From: JBFLVT01 sp036804525
GTDB taxonomy: Bacteria; Bacillota; Desulfotomaculia; Desulfotomaculales; JASEER01
Reading direction: 5' to 3'
Length of the DNA: 64,000 bases
Assembly (NCBI GenBank): GCA_036804525.1
Contig: DAIRSE010000006.1
Span: forward strand, 1 to 64,000
Both the position numbers and the translations under genes were made by a program. Every line of letters starts with the position of its first letter. The first letter of the stretch is position 1. The notes beneath the pieces were generated by a model that saw nothing but the letters and a program-made list of their open reading frames with translations, had not been told where the DNA came from and searched no databases. Below are positions 1-7,845 of this stretch, piece after piece.

Positions 1-4
1 GCAT
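1..4 (-). CDS. probable start codon of a gene running off the left edge (dnaG by context)
   Basis: Read on the minus strand, an ATG occupies bases 4-2. It is preceded at a normal distance by the ribosome binding site AAGGTGG (about 9-15). Only the first codon lies in the window, so the product cannot be read. In related Clostridia the gene after dgt is usually dnaG followed by rpoD, which makes DNA primase the best guess. That rests on gene order only. Confidence 0.35.
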
Positions 5-46
5 AAGACCACCTTCCGAGACCAGGCGGGGAACCTCTCAGTAAGA

Positions 47-75
47 TATTTCGCTAGCACTATAGAATTTCCTGC
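47..75 (-). promoter_or_regulatory. candidate SigH-type promoter
   Basis: On the minus strand GCAGGAAAT (75-67) fits the SigH -35 pattern RnAGGAWWW. After an 11-base spacer, AGCGAAATA (55-47) fits the -10 pattern RnnGAATWW with one mismatch. Transcription would start about 36 bases before the ATG at base 4. In Bacillus subtilis the dnaG-sigA operon has a SigH promoter, so the position makes sense if the next gene is dnaG. Inferred from pattern and context only. Confidence 0.4.
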
Positions 76-176
76 ACCTGCCTTCGACAATTTTTGGGCA
101 CGAAATAAGGTGCTATTTCAAGCAATCTAATGAACAAGCGCCTTTTCGACTCACCGAGAAAACCATGCGGAGCCGC

Positions 177-1193
177 TTATCTTTCGACGCCCAGGCGTAC
201 GGGAAACGGTTTGGGCACGAACAGTGCTTCGAACATAGCTACGGCATAACGGTCGGTCATTCCCGCAACGTAGTCGCACACCACCGTGAGCTCTCCGACC
301 TCATCGACACGTTTGCGGTATTCCTCCGGGATACGCTCCACGTGCTTGGAAAAGTACCGGTAGAGGCTCTGCACCACGTGTTTGGCTTTGCCCTCCTCGC
401 GCTTGGCGTCTGAGCTGAGATAGACATTGGCAAAAAGGTAGTTGCGCAGATCGTCCATAGCCTTCTGGATCTCCAGGCTCATCCTGATCACGGGCTGGTC
501 CCAGCTCTGCTCAATCAGGTCCCTGACCATCCTGTCGATCCGCTGGCGGTGCACCGCTCCTAAAACGGCGATGCATTCTTGGGGCAACTGTTCCAGGGTC
601 AGGATGCCGCTGCGCAGGGCGTCGTCGATGTCGTGATTAATATAAGCTATACGGTCGGCGATACGGACGATCTGGCCTTCCAGCGTCGCCGGCAGATCGG
701 GTCCCGTGTGGGTCCTGATGCCGTCGCGGACCTCCCAGGTCAGGTTCAGGCCGCCCTGCCCTTCAAGCAAGTCGACGACCCGCAAGCTCTGCTCGTTGTG
801 ATTAAACCCGCCGGGGTGTATCTCGCGCAAGGCGTACTCGCCCGTATGGCCGAAAGGCGTATGCCCCAGGTCGTGCCCCAAAGCGATGGCCTCCGTCAAG
901 TCTTCGTTGAGGCGCAGGGCCCGGGCTATGGTACGGGCGATCTGGGCAACCTCAAGCGTATGGGTCAGGCGCGTGCGGTAGTGGTCGCCCTCCGGGATGA
1001 TGAAAACCTGGGTTTTGTGCTTAAGCCGCCTGAAACTTTTGGAATGGATAATCCGATCCCGGTCACGCTGGAACGCCGTGCGTACCGTACACTCCTCTTC
1101 CGGGCGCAGTCGCCCCTTCGTAGCAGTGCTGCGCGAAGCATACCTGGAAAGGTGTTGCTCCATTGCTTCGGTCCACCCGCGAAAGTCAGGCAT
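177..1193 (-). CDS. dgt: deoxyguanosinetriphosphate triphosphohydrolase-like protein
   Basis: HD-superfamily dNTP triphosphohydrolase, 338 aa, that cleaves dNTPs to deoxynucleoside and tripolyphosphate. The HD metal-site pattern is visible: His78 in RLTHTLEV and the pair His107-Asp108 in ALGHDLGHTPFGHTGE, followed by the conserved segment GGFNHNEQSLR. The frame is open upstream, but ATG at 1193 is chosen because AAGGGTGGG lies directly before it. Length fits the shorter Gram-positive/alphaproteobacterial-type Dgt rather than the 505-aa E. coli enzyme. It lies between a flavoprotein gene and a probable dnaG, a common clostridial arrangement. Family assignment is firm; substrate preference is inferred. 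Confidence 0.9.
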   Translation of the reverse strand: MPDFRGWTEAMEQHLSRYASRSTATKGRLRPEEECTVRTAFQRDRDRIIHSKSFRRLKHKTQVFIIPEGDHYRTRLTHTLEVAQIARTIARALRLNEDLTEAIALGHDLGHTPFGHTGEYALREIHPGGFNHNEQSLRVVDLLEGQGGLNLTWEVRDGIRTHTGPDLPATLEGQIVRIADRIAYINHDIDDALRSGILTLEQLPQECIAVLGAVHRQRIDRMVRDLIEQSWDQPVIRMSLEIQKAMDDLRNYLFANVYLSSDAKREEGKAKHVVQSLYRYFSKHVERIPEEYRKRVDEVGELTVVCDYVAGMTDRYAVAMFEALFVPKPFPVRLGVER

Positions 1194-1261
1194 GTTCCCA
1201 CCCTTACACGTGAGATAATAAACCCCGGCGGAGCGATGATCCAACCGGGGTAGCTCCTGTT

Positions 1262-1876
1262 TTATCCCTGGGCAGGGCGTCCCTTGCGCAGGGACTCCGT
1301 AGCCCGGGCCACCTCTACCACCCGGTGAACCAGTATGCGCACCCTCTTAAAGACCTCGGCGTCATCTTTAGCCGGTTGCTGAGCACAAGCCCCGAAGTGG
1401 CCGGCGTCCGCCGAAACGTGCCCGTCGCCGACCAGAATCATTCCCTGGACCAACAGCATGTCGTGCAGGGTCCTCATCGTTGCTTCCTGACCGCCGAAAC
1501 GCGCCCCGCCCACGGAAACGGCCGCTCCTACTACGTTGACGAGGGCTAACTCGGAACGCAGTTTGCGGGTCTTATCCCAAAAGGCTTTCAGCGGCCCGGA
1601 AACAGTCCCGAAGTAGACCGGGCTCCCCATGATGATGGCATCCGCCCGCCGGAGCTGGTTGAACATATCTTCCAAAGCAGTCCCCTGGTAACAGCTAGCC
1701 TTGCACGGCGAAGAACAGTGCACGCAAAAAGGCATCCTGGCGGCCCCTACACCTTCCGCTGCTTGCAAGAGAAGGGTGTCTGCGCCGAGGGTTTTTGCCT
1801 CGACGAGCGCCGCCCCGAGAATTTCTGCTGTATTCCCGTTCTTGCGGGGGCTCCCGTTAAGCCCGACGATAAACAT
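1262..1876 (-). CDS. NADPH-dependent FMN reductase / iron-sulfur flavoprotein-like
   Basis: Flavodoxin-fold protein of 204 aa. The N-terminal FMN-phosphate loop is visible as GLNGSPRKNGNTAEIL (residues 5-20), and MGSPVYFGTVSGPLKAFWD (about 84-102) is the usual second flavin-contact segment. A cysteine cluster CVHCSSPCKASC (about 51-62) matches the iron-sulfur flavoprotein subgroup, which binds a cluster in addition to FMN, although the exact spacing may not be the canonical one. It probably moves electrons between ferredoxin or NAD(P)H and an unknown acceptor. GGGGAG precedes the ATG by 12 bases. Minus-strand neighbours dgt and thpR give no functional clue. Confidence 0.8.
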   Translation of the reverse strand: MFIVGLNGSPRKNGNTAEILGAALVEAKTLGADTLLLQAAEGVGAARMPFCVHCSSPCKASCYQGTALEDMFNQLRRADAIIMGSPVYFGTVSGPLKAFWDKTRKLRSELALVNVVGAAVSVGGARFGGQEATMRTLHDMLLVQGMILVGDGHVSADAGHFGACAQQPAKDDAEVFKRVRILVHRVVEVARATESLRKGRPAQG

Positions 1877-1989
1877 AGCTCAACACAACTCCCCAAGAGT
1901 AAAACCGTAAAACCGCCCCTAGAAACCGTGGAAGAATCTCGCCCTAAAGCATACGCCGGCCCTCTAGAAAAATTGACACGTACTCGAAA

Positions 1990-2544
1990 CTATGCCAGAA
2001 CGACTTTGGAAAGAACACTGTATACAGGACCGCGCGGCGTGAGAACACTGCGCATCAAATCAACCGACGAGACTGCGAACGGCGCCGCATCGTCCATCCC
2101 AACCCTTTCGCCCGGCAAGTGCACCTTGTGCCCCTCCCGTACCCGGCCGAGGGTCAGGTGCGGCTTGAAACCTCTTGTTTCCCGGGGAAAACCTGCCGGC
2201 ACAAGGGCGTCTTCGACCCTGTCCCAGACCCTGCGCAGCGCCTCCAGGTCGCCCCCGACCCCAACCCAAATCACACGGGGAGGCCTGCCGAAAGTGCCTG
2301 TCCCCTGCAGCAACAGCTCAAAAGGCTCCAGGCCGGCTAAGCTTTCCCGGACCTTAAGGGTGATATCGGGTACCAGGACATCCTGCACCTCTCCCAGAAA
2401 TTTCACGGTCAGGTGCAGGTTTTCCTGCTCTACCCATTTGACCCCCGGGCAAAATTTCGCCAGTTCTTTCTGGAGGCTGCCCAACCGGCTCTTGAGTGTC
2501 TCCGGCAGGTTGACGGCCCAAAACAGCCGCATCGTCTCGCCCAA
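1990..2544 (-). CDS. thpR: RNA 2',3'-cyclic phosphodiesterase
   Basis: 2H phosphoesterase of 184 aa (LigT/ThpR family) that opens 2',3'-cyclic phosphate RNA ends. Both catalytic HxTx motifs are present: HLTV at 44-47 and HLTL at 129-132, the normal spacing. A TTG start at 2544 is preferred over the ATG four codons later because AGGAGG lies 8 bases before the TTG and about 20 before the ATG. An RNA-end-processing partner, RtcB, is encoded at 24.6-26.0 kb but is not adjacent. Family assignment is firm. Confidence 0.9.
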   Translation of the reverse strand: MGETMRLFWAVNLPETLKSRLGSLQKELAKFCPGVKWVEQENLHLTVKFLGEVQDVLVPDITLKVRESLAGLEPFELLLQGTGTFGRPPRVIWVGVGGDLEALRRVWDRVEDALVPAGFPRETRGFKPHLTLGRVREGHKVHLPGERVGMDDAAPFAVSSVDLMRSVLTPRGPVYSVLSKVVLA

Positions 2545-2580
2545 AAGTATAACCTCCTAACAAGCCGAGGGGAGAAGAAA

Positions 2581-2597
2581 CGCGCCCCGTAGGCGCG
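2581..2597 (-). terminator. intercistronic hairpin between ppsR and thpR
   Basis: CGCGCC (2581-2586) pairs with GGCGCG (2592-2597) around a 5-base loop. Read on the minus strand it is followed by TTTCTTC. The T-run is weak, so it may attenuate rather than stop transcription. Confidence 0.4.
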
Positions 2598-2629
2598 CCA
2601 ACCGACTCAATGTCCAGTGCTTCAATGTG

Positions 2630-3463
2630 CTATGGTTCGAGCCTGTGCCGTTCGCCCTTCCAGAAAATCTCGAGCACCTTGCTGGCCGTTTCCTCAACAG
2701 CCTTGTTGGTGACGTCAATCACCGAGCACCCGGCACGCTGGAAGATTTGCTTGGCGTAGTCCAGCTCGCGCAGAATGCGCTCAGTGTTGGCATAATCGGC
2801 CTCAGCGGGCAGTCCCAGTGTTTTCAGGCGTTCCTGGCGTATCTGCAGCAGTTGTTCGGGTTTGACGGTAAGCCCGACCAGCCGGTGCGGGGGCAGTTTA
2901 AAGATTTCTTCCGGCGGAGCAACCTCGGGGACAAGCGGAACGTTGGCCGCCTTGATCCGCTTGTGGGCAAGGTACATGCAAAGAGGGGTCTTGCCGGTGC
3001 GCGAAACTCCCAGGATCACCAGGTCGGCCTGGCTGATGCCCCGCGGATCCTTGCCGTCGTCATACTTAACGGCGAACTCGATGGCCTCGACACGCCGGAA
3101 GTACTCCTCATCGACCTTGCGCATCAAGCCCGGTTCCAGCTTGGGCATATCGTGGGAAACTTTAGCCAGCGCTTCGACAACCGGGCTCATGATATCGACA
3201 GCCGGAAGGTTATAGCGCGCCGCTTCCCGTATCAGTATATCGCGGAGCTCCGGGATGATCAGGGTAAAGACGATCACGCTGGGAAAGCCGCTGGCTTCCT
3301 CGAGAATTTCAGGGATCTCCTCCGGATGGGTGACATAAGGCACGCGTCTGATCTCCACATGCCCGCCGTTGAACTGGCTGGCCGCAGCCCTGGCCACCAA
3401 TTCGGCTGTCTCCCCTACCGAATCGGAGACGATATAGATGATCGGGCGGATATCGCTAGTAAC
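2630..3463 (-). CDS. ppsR: pyruvate, phosphate dikinase regulatory protein (DUF299/YqfL family), non-canonical start
   Basis: Bifunctional ADP-dependent kinase/phosphorylase family that switches pyruvate phosphate dikinase or PEP synthase on and off by threonine phosphorylation. The P-loop GVSRTGKT (about 152-159) and the conserved N-terminal block IYIVSDSVGETAE (9-21) are both in frame. The first canonical start codon (TTG at 3400) lies inside or after that block, so it would delete it. Between the upstream stop and the block there is no ATG, GTG or TTG in this frame. The ribosome binding site GGAGG (3472-3476) sits 8 bases before a GTT codon at 3463, giving 277 aa, the normal family length. 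Either a near-cognate codon is used or there is a substitution or sequencing error. CcpN lies directly upstream, as in Bacillus (yqzB-yqfL). Confidence 0.85.
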   Translation of the reverse strand, partial: VTSDIRPIIYIVSDSVGETAELVARAAASQFNGGHVEIRRVPYVTHPEEIPEILEEASGFPSVIVFTLIIPELRDILIREAARYNLPAVDIMSPVVEALAKVSHDMPKLEPGLMRKVDEEYFRRVEAIEFAVKYDDGKDPRGISQADLVILGVSRTGKTPLCMYLAHKRIKAANVPLVPEVAPPEEIFKLPPHRLVGLTVKPEQLLQIRQERLKTLGLPAEADYANTERILRELDYAKQIFQRAGCSVIDVTNKAVEETASKVLEIFWKGERHRLEP

Positions 3464-3514
3464 CTTGAACGCCTCCTTACCGGGAAACCCTAATTTCTGT
3501 CGACATTCCTGTAT

Positions 3515-4153
3515 TTAATCGCCTTCGCCAAGTTCAACAAACAGGCGGGCGATATTGGTCTTGGAAAGGCGGCCCACTACCTCATACCGTAAGGCCCCTC
3601 CGGGCCCCTGAACCGGCTTGACGACAGGAAGGGCGTCGACTTCGTGGCTTACCAGCCTCTTGGCCGCCTGCCAGACCGTTTCGTCCGGGTCAGCCATCGC
3701 CACGTTCGGCATCCGCGTCATCACCACGCCGATCGGGAGCTTATGAAGGTCCTGACCACCGACGCAGACTTTAAGCAGGTCCTTGCGTGAAACGACACCC
3801 TGGAGGTGACCCTGTTCGTTCACAACAAAGAGGGTACCGACGTCCTCCAAGAACATCGTGATGATCGCCGAATGGGTTGACGTGTCGTCACGAACGACAA
3901 CGGGAACCGATTTTATATCCCCTACCTTGACCCTGCGCAGGCGCTGGGCGACGATACGGTTCGGCGACTTGCCGCTGAAGTAGTAACCGACCCGGGGGCG
4001 GGCCTCGAGGAGACCGGCCATGGTTAGGATCGCCAGGTCAGGGCGTAGCGTGGCCCTGGTAAGCTTGAGCTGTTCGGCAATCTGCTCGCTGGTTATCGGG
4101 CCTTGGGCCTTGACGATTTCAAGGATTAATTCCTGGCGCTTGGTGAGGTCCAA
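3515..4153 (-). CDS. ccpN: CcpN-family transcriptional regulator (HTH plus two CBS domains)
   Basis: Regulator of 212 aa: an N-terminal winged helix-turn-helix (about 1-60, with TSEQIAEQLKLTRATLRPDL as recognition region) followed by two CBS domains (about 75-135 and 140-205) that sense adenine nucleotides. In Bacillus subtilis CcpN represses gluconeogenic genes and is followed by yqfL, as here, so a role in PEP/pyruvate balance is inferred. The start is TTG, with GGAGGTGG 9 bases upstream. glyS lies just upstream on the same strand and ppsR follows 52 bases after the stop. Confidence 0.88.
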   Translation of the reverse strand: MDLTKRQELILEIVKAQGPITSEQIAEQLKLTRATLRPDLAILTMAGLLEARPRVGYYFSGKSPNRIVAQRLRRVKVGDIKSVPVVVRDDTSTHSAIITMFLEDVGTLFVVNEQGHLQGVVSRKDLLKVCVGGQDLHKLPIGVVMTRMPNVAMADPDETVWQAAKRLVSHEVDALPVVKPVQGPGGALRYEVVGRLSKTNIARLFVELGEGD

Positions 4154-4273
4154 ATGCCACCACCTCCCCCGGAAGCTATAGTGTTATACTATTTGCTCCG
4201 TGCAGGCCAATACTGCTGTAATATACTATCCCCGGGGAGCCTTTCCCTGCCCGAAACCGGACATTTTATCATA

Positions 4274-4309
4274 TCACTGGGTGAGTACCAGTCACTGGGT
4301 GAGTACCAG
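4274..4309. repeat. perfect 18-bp tandem duplication at the end of glyS
   Basis: The 18-base unit at 4274-4291 is repeated exactly at 4292-4309. Read on the minus strand, each copy encodes Leu-Val-Leu-Thr-Gln-stop, so the last five codons and stop of glyS are followed in frame by a second identical set. Confidence 0.95.
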
Positions 4310-6373
4310 CCTGGACAGGTCCGCCACAGGCCGGACCAGTCCGGCAATGCCGTTCAGCAGAGCCAATCTGTTCCGGCGTACCGCCTCGTCCTCTACCATG
4401 ACCAGAACGGCATCAAAGAAGTTGTCCACGGGGTGACGCAGCGCGGCAAGGGCACGCAGGCCGTTAAGGTAGTGTCCCCGGGCAAACAAGGGCAGGACTT
4501 CCTCCCGAACCCGCAGGTAGGCCTCGAACAGCTGCCTCTCAGCCGGATCAACGAAAAGGGTGGGGTCTACATCCGACTCTGTCGCGTGTTTGGCCAGGTT
4601 GCCCGCTCGTGTAAGGGCCGTATGCACGTCGGCAAAAACCCGCCCGTCCTCGCGCAGAAGCGCCACGGCCTGAACCCTAAGCCAGGCGTCGAGGACATCG
4701 TCAAAGGGCACGGCCAGGACCGCATCGAGAACATCGTAAGCAAACCCTTTTTCGGTCAAGATACCGCGAAGCCGCTGTTTGACGAAGTCATTAAGCGCCT
4801 CGGTCATCTCCCCTACCGCAACCTTCAAGCGCTCGCCGTAAAGCGCGTAAGCCCTGGCAAAAAGACTGTTCAAGGATAAGCGGCGGCCCTGTTCGAGAAG
4901 GATGTGGCACATACCCAGAGCCTGGCGTCGTAAGGCATAGGGGTCCTGGGAACCGGTGGGCTGGATACCCCGTCCAAAGCAACCAACCAGGTTGTCGGCC
5001 CGTTCGGCCAGGCTGAGAACGATGCCTGCCAGAGTGGCCGGAAAGTCGTCACCAGCAAAACGCGGCAGGTAATGTTCGTAGATCGCTTCGGCTACCACAG
5101 GGTCCTCTCCCGAGCGCAGGGCATACTCGCGTCCCATAATTCCCTGGAGTTCGGGAAACTCGTAGACCATGCTGGTAACCAGGTCGGCCTTGCACAAAAG
5201 CGCCGCGCGCGAGGCAAAAGCACGGTCAGCCGCCGGGAGATCAAGGGTCTCTGACAAATATTCAGCCAGTGCCTTAAGCCGTTCGGCCTTGTCGTAAACC
5301 GAACCCAGTTCTTCCTGGAAAACGATCTTCTTCAAGCCTTCAACTTTGTCGGCAAGCGGGGTTGACAGGTCTTCACGGAAGAAAAACTCGGCGTCGGCCA
5401 GACGGGCGCGCAAGACCTTTTCATTTCCCGCCCTTACAGTGTCAAGATATTCAGGCCTGCCATTGTGCACGCCAACAAATTTATTCAACAGCTTCCCGTT
5501 GGGTCCGTAAACCGGGAAGTAGCGCTGGTGCTCGCGCATCGGGGTGACCAGCACGGGTTCCGGCAGCTGCAGGTAGCTCTCGGGGAAGCTGCCCACAAAA
5601 GCGGTGGGGTATTCCAGGAGATTGGTCACCTCTTCAAGCAAGTCCTCGTCTTCGCCCGCTTCCCCCCCGGCAAGCTGCGCCGCACGCCGGACCTGGTCCC
5701 AGACCTCACGTTGTCGCTCGTCCTGGTTGACAATAACGCCGGCATTGCGCAAGACCGGGAAATAATCGCTCGCCTGCTCCAGACGATGCGGCCCCGGGTT
5801 GAGGAAACGGTGCCCGAACGTCCGGCGTCCCGCTTCTACGCCGGCGAGGCTGAAGGGGATAACTTCACCGCCGAACAGGGCAACCAGCCAGCGAATCGGC
5901 CGGGCAAACTTCAACTCTTCGTCACCCCACCGCATCGGCTTCGGGAACGAAAGGCCGGTAATCAGGACGGGACAGATTTCGGCCAAAACTTGAGCGGCAG
6001 GACGCCCGATTTCCCGGCGGACGGCAAAGACGTATTCGACCTTGCCAACCGTCCGGGTGACCAGTTCCGAAACTTCAACGCCCTGGCTTCGGGCAAAGCC
6101 TTCGGCCGCCTTGGTAGGCTGGCCCTGGATGTCGTAGGCCGCCTTGGCCGGAGGACCTTTGACCTCCTTCTCCATGGAAGCCTGTTCCTCGGCCAGATCC
6201 CGCACGTAAAGCACGAGCCGCCGCGGCGTCCCGTAAGTGTCCACCGTGCCGTAGGCCAAGCGGTATTCTTTGAAGAAACTTTGGGCCAGGCTACCCAGTT
6301 CTTCGAGGGCGGGTTTCAGGAACCGTGCAGGCAGCTCTTCGATGCCGATTTCCAGTAAAAAATCGCGCGCCAT
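4292..6373 (-). CDS. glyS: glycyl-tRNA synthetase beta subunit
   Basis: Beta chain (693 aa, normal length about 690) of the alpha2-beta2 bacterial glycyl-tRNA synthetase. The family N-terminus DFLLEIGIEELPARF is at residues 4-18. An HD-like region and a C-terminal anticodon-binding (DALR-like) segment occupy the last third. ATG at 6373 has GGAGGTG just upstream and starts two bases after the glyQ stop, so the subunits are probably translationally coupled. No T-box leader was found upstream of the pair. The 3' end carries an 18-bp tandem duplication that repeats the stop in frame. Confidence 0.96.
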   Translation of the reverse strand: MARDFLLEIGIEELPARFLKPALEELGSLAQSFFKEYRLAYGTVDTYGTPRRLVLYVRDLAEEQASMEKEVKGPPAKAAYDIQGQPTKAAEGFARSQGVEVSELVTRTVGKVEYVFAVRREIGRPAAQVLAEICPVLITGLSFPKPMRWGDEELKFARPIRWLVALFGGEVIPFSLAGVEAGRRTFGHRFLNPGPHRLEQASDYFPVLRNAGVIVNQDERQREVWDQVRRAAQLAGGEAGEDEDLLEEVTNLLEYPTAFVGSFPESYLQLPEPVLVTPMREHQRYFPVYGPNGKLLNKFVGVHNGRPEYLDTVRAGNEKVLRARLADAEFFFREDLSTPLADKVEGLKKIVFQEELGSVYDKAERLKALAEYLSETLDLPAADRAFASRAALLCKADLVTSMVYEFPELQGIMGREYALRSGEDPVVAEAIYEHYLPRFAGDDFPATLAGIVLSLAERADNLVGCFGRGIQPTGSQDPYALRRQALGMCHILLEQGRRLSLNSLFARAYALYGERLKVAVGEMTEALNDFVKQRLRGILTEKGFAYDVLDAVLAVPFDDVLDAWLRVQAVALLREDGRVFADVHTALTRAGNLAKHATESDVDPTLFVDPAERQLFEAYLRVREEVLPLFARGHYLNGLRALAALRHPVDNFFDAVLVMVEDEAVRRNRLALLNGIAGLVRPVADLSRLVLTQ

Positions 6374-6375
6374 CG

Positions 6376-7254
6376 TTACACCTCCCTCTTCAGTAACGGG
6401 TAACCCATTTCCTCGCGCTGTTTGACGTAAGCCCGCGCACAACCGCGCGCCAGGGCCCGCACCCGGGCGATGAAGCCGGTGCGCTCGGTGACGCTGATAG
6501 CACCCCGGGCATCAAGCAGGTTAAAGGTGTGCGAGCACTTGAGGACGTAGTCGTAGGCGGGAAGGACAAATCCCTTCTCCAAAATTCGCAGGGCCTCGCG
6601 CTCGTACATGTCAAAGAGGTCGAAGAGCATGTCGGTGTCGGCAAGCTCAAAGTTGTAGTGGGAGTGTTCAACCTCGCCCTGGTGGTGCACGTCCCCGTAA
6701 GTTATCCCGGGGATCCACACGATGTCAAAAACGCTGTCTTTATCCTGAAGATAGAGAGCCAGCCTTTCCAGCCCGTAGGTGATCTCCACCGAGACCGGCT
6801 TGCAGTCAATGCCCCCGCACTGCTGGAAGTAGGTGAACTGGGTAATTTCCATCCCGTCCAGCCAGACTTCCCAGCCCAGGCCCCACGCGCCCAGCGTAGG
6901 GGATTCCCAGTTGTCCTCGACAAACCGGACGTCGTGCTCTTCCGGTATGATGCCGATCGCCCTAAGGCTTTCCAGGTAGAGGTCGATGATGTTGTCCGGA
7001 GAGGGTTTAACGATCACCTGATACTGGTAGTAATGCTGGAGGCGGTTGGGGTTCTCGCCGTAACGGCCGTCGGTCGGCCGGCGGGAAGGCTCCACGTAGG
7101 CTACTTTCCACGGTTCCGGCCCCAGCGCCCGCAGGAAGGTAGCGGGATTCATCGTCCCTGCGCCTTTCTCGATATCGTAGGGCTGCTGGATCAGGCATCC
7201 CTGGTCGGACCAGAACCTGTTAAGCGTCATGATCAGGTCCTGAAAAGTCATCAT
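6376..7254 (-). CDS. glyQ: glycyl-tRNA synthetase alpha subunit
   Basis: Catalytic alpha chain of the heterotetrameric glycyl-tRNA synthetase, 292 aa (normal length). The N-terminus TFQDLIMTLNRFWSDQGC and the block QPYDIEKGAGTMNPATFLR are near-invariant in GlyQ. The substrate-binding segments continue with EPSRRPTDGRYGENPNR and the QFTYFQQ region. ATG at 7254 is preceded by AGAGGTG at a 6-base spacing. It forms an operon with glyS, and the downstream ccpN-ppsR pair reproduces the Bacillus gene order. Confidence 0.96.
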   Translation of the reverse strand: MMTFQDLIMTLNRFWSDQGCLIQQPYDIEKGAGTMNPATFLRALGPEPWKVAYVEPSRRPTDGRYGENPNRLQHYYQYQVIVKPSPDNIIDLYLESLRAIGIIPEEHDVRFVEDNWESPTLGAWGLGWEVWLDGMEITQFTYFQQCGGIDCKPVSVEITYGLERLALYLQDKDSVFDIVWIPGITYGDVHHQGEVEHSHYNFELADTDMLFDLFDMYEREALRILEKGFVLPAYDYVLKCSHTFNLLDARGAISVTERTGFIARVRALARGCARAYVKQREEMGYPLLKREV

Positions 7255-7306
7255 GCTCGTCACCTCTTTCTGCAACACTCCTGCCCCGGCGCACAGGCAA
7301 AGTGAA

Positions 7307-7346
7307 AACCCCCCGCCCTAACCCTTGCGTGGAGAGACGGGAGGTT
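7307..7346 (-). terminator. hairpin between the UBA/DUF4342 gene and glyQ
   Basis: AACCCCCCG (7307-7315) pairs with CGGGAGGTT (7338-7346) with one G-T wobble and a 22-base loop. On the minus strand it ends in TTTT and would terminate the upstream gene. The opposite face carries six T, so it could work both ways. The T-box consensus AGGGTGGNACCGCG expected of glycyl-tRNA-sensing leaders is not seen. Confidence 0.6.
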
Positions 7347-7390
7347 TTTTCGGCAATTTTCTATACAAGTACCAGATATGGATCGTAAAG

Positions 7391-7813
7391 TCAATACTGA
7401 ATAGCTGAATGGGCTGCGGGCTCGCCCTTGTCAGCGGTTGTATGTGCTGCAGGCTCACCATCGTCGATTTCCAGGGTATAGTTCTTGGTCATCGCGGTGA
7501 GCAGACCAACCAGCCCGAGGACGGCCAGTTCACTGGAAGCCAGAGCGCCCAGGAGGCCCGCGGCTCCTACAACTGCCGGGATCTCCACAACCGTTTTGTC
7601 GCCTTTCTTAACACGCAGCCGGCTCCTGCCGCCGCGTCTGGCCCATTCCTTGATCTGGGTGATCATCTCGTCCTTGGTCTGACCGTATTTCTCTTCGGCG
7701 CGGATCAAAGCCTTGACAACGTCGCCCCCAGCCTCATCAAGAGCCTCCTTGGCTTCCCGGTAGCCGATGCCTAAACGCGCTCGCAGAACATCTATCTTCT
7801 CGAGCTCGGTCAT
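7391..7813 (-). CDS. UBA-like plus DUF4342 domain protein
   Basis: Protein of 140 aa whose function is unknown. Residues about 1-45 resemble a UBA/TS-N helical domain (RLGIGYREAKEALDEAGGDVVKALI), and the following part matches the DUF4342 pattern often fused to it, including the basic strand RSRLRVKKGDKTVVEIP and a hydrophobic Gly/Ala/Leu stretch (about 80-107) that could contact a membrane. The tail repeats GEPAAH twice, an apparent internal duplication. ATG at 7813 is chosen because AAGGGGGA lies 5 bases before it; the frame is open upstream. It lies between recO and glyQ on the same strand. Confidence 0.7.
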   Translation of the reverse strand: MTELEKIDVLRARLGIGYREAKEALDEAGGDVVKALIRAEEKYGQTKDEMITQIKEWARRGGRSRLRVKKGDKTVVEIPAVVGAAGLLGALASSELAVLGLVGLLTAMTKNYTLEIDDGEPAAHTTADKGEPAAHSAIQY

Positions 7814-7845
7814 CTTCATCCCCCTTGTTTTTGTACTTGGACTTA

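Noticed and set aside
579..1253. 224-codon plus-strand frame opposite dgt
   Set aside because: Opposite-strand shadow of dgt, which has clear HD motifs; the frame has no recognisable domain.
1718..2560. 280-codon plus-strand frame opposite the FMN reductase and thpR
   Set aside because: Thr/Ser/Arg/Pro-rich product typical of an antisense frame; both minus-strand genes have clear motifs.
5465..6358. 297-codon plus-strand frame opposite glyS
   Set aside because: Shadow of a well-supported essential gene; the frame has no family motif.
7254..7390. T-box (glycyl-tRNA) leader upstream of glyQ
   Set aside because: The consensus AGGGTGGNACCGCG is absent and only a simple hairpin is found.
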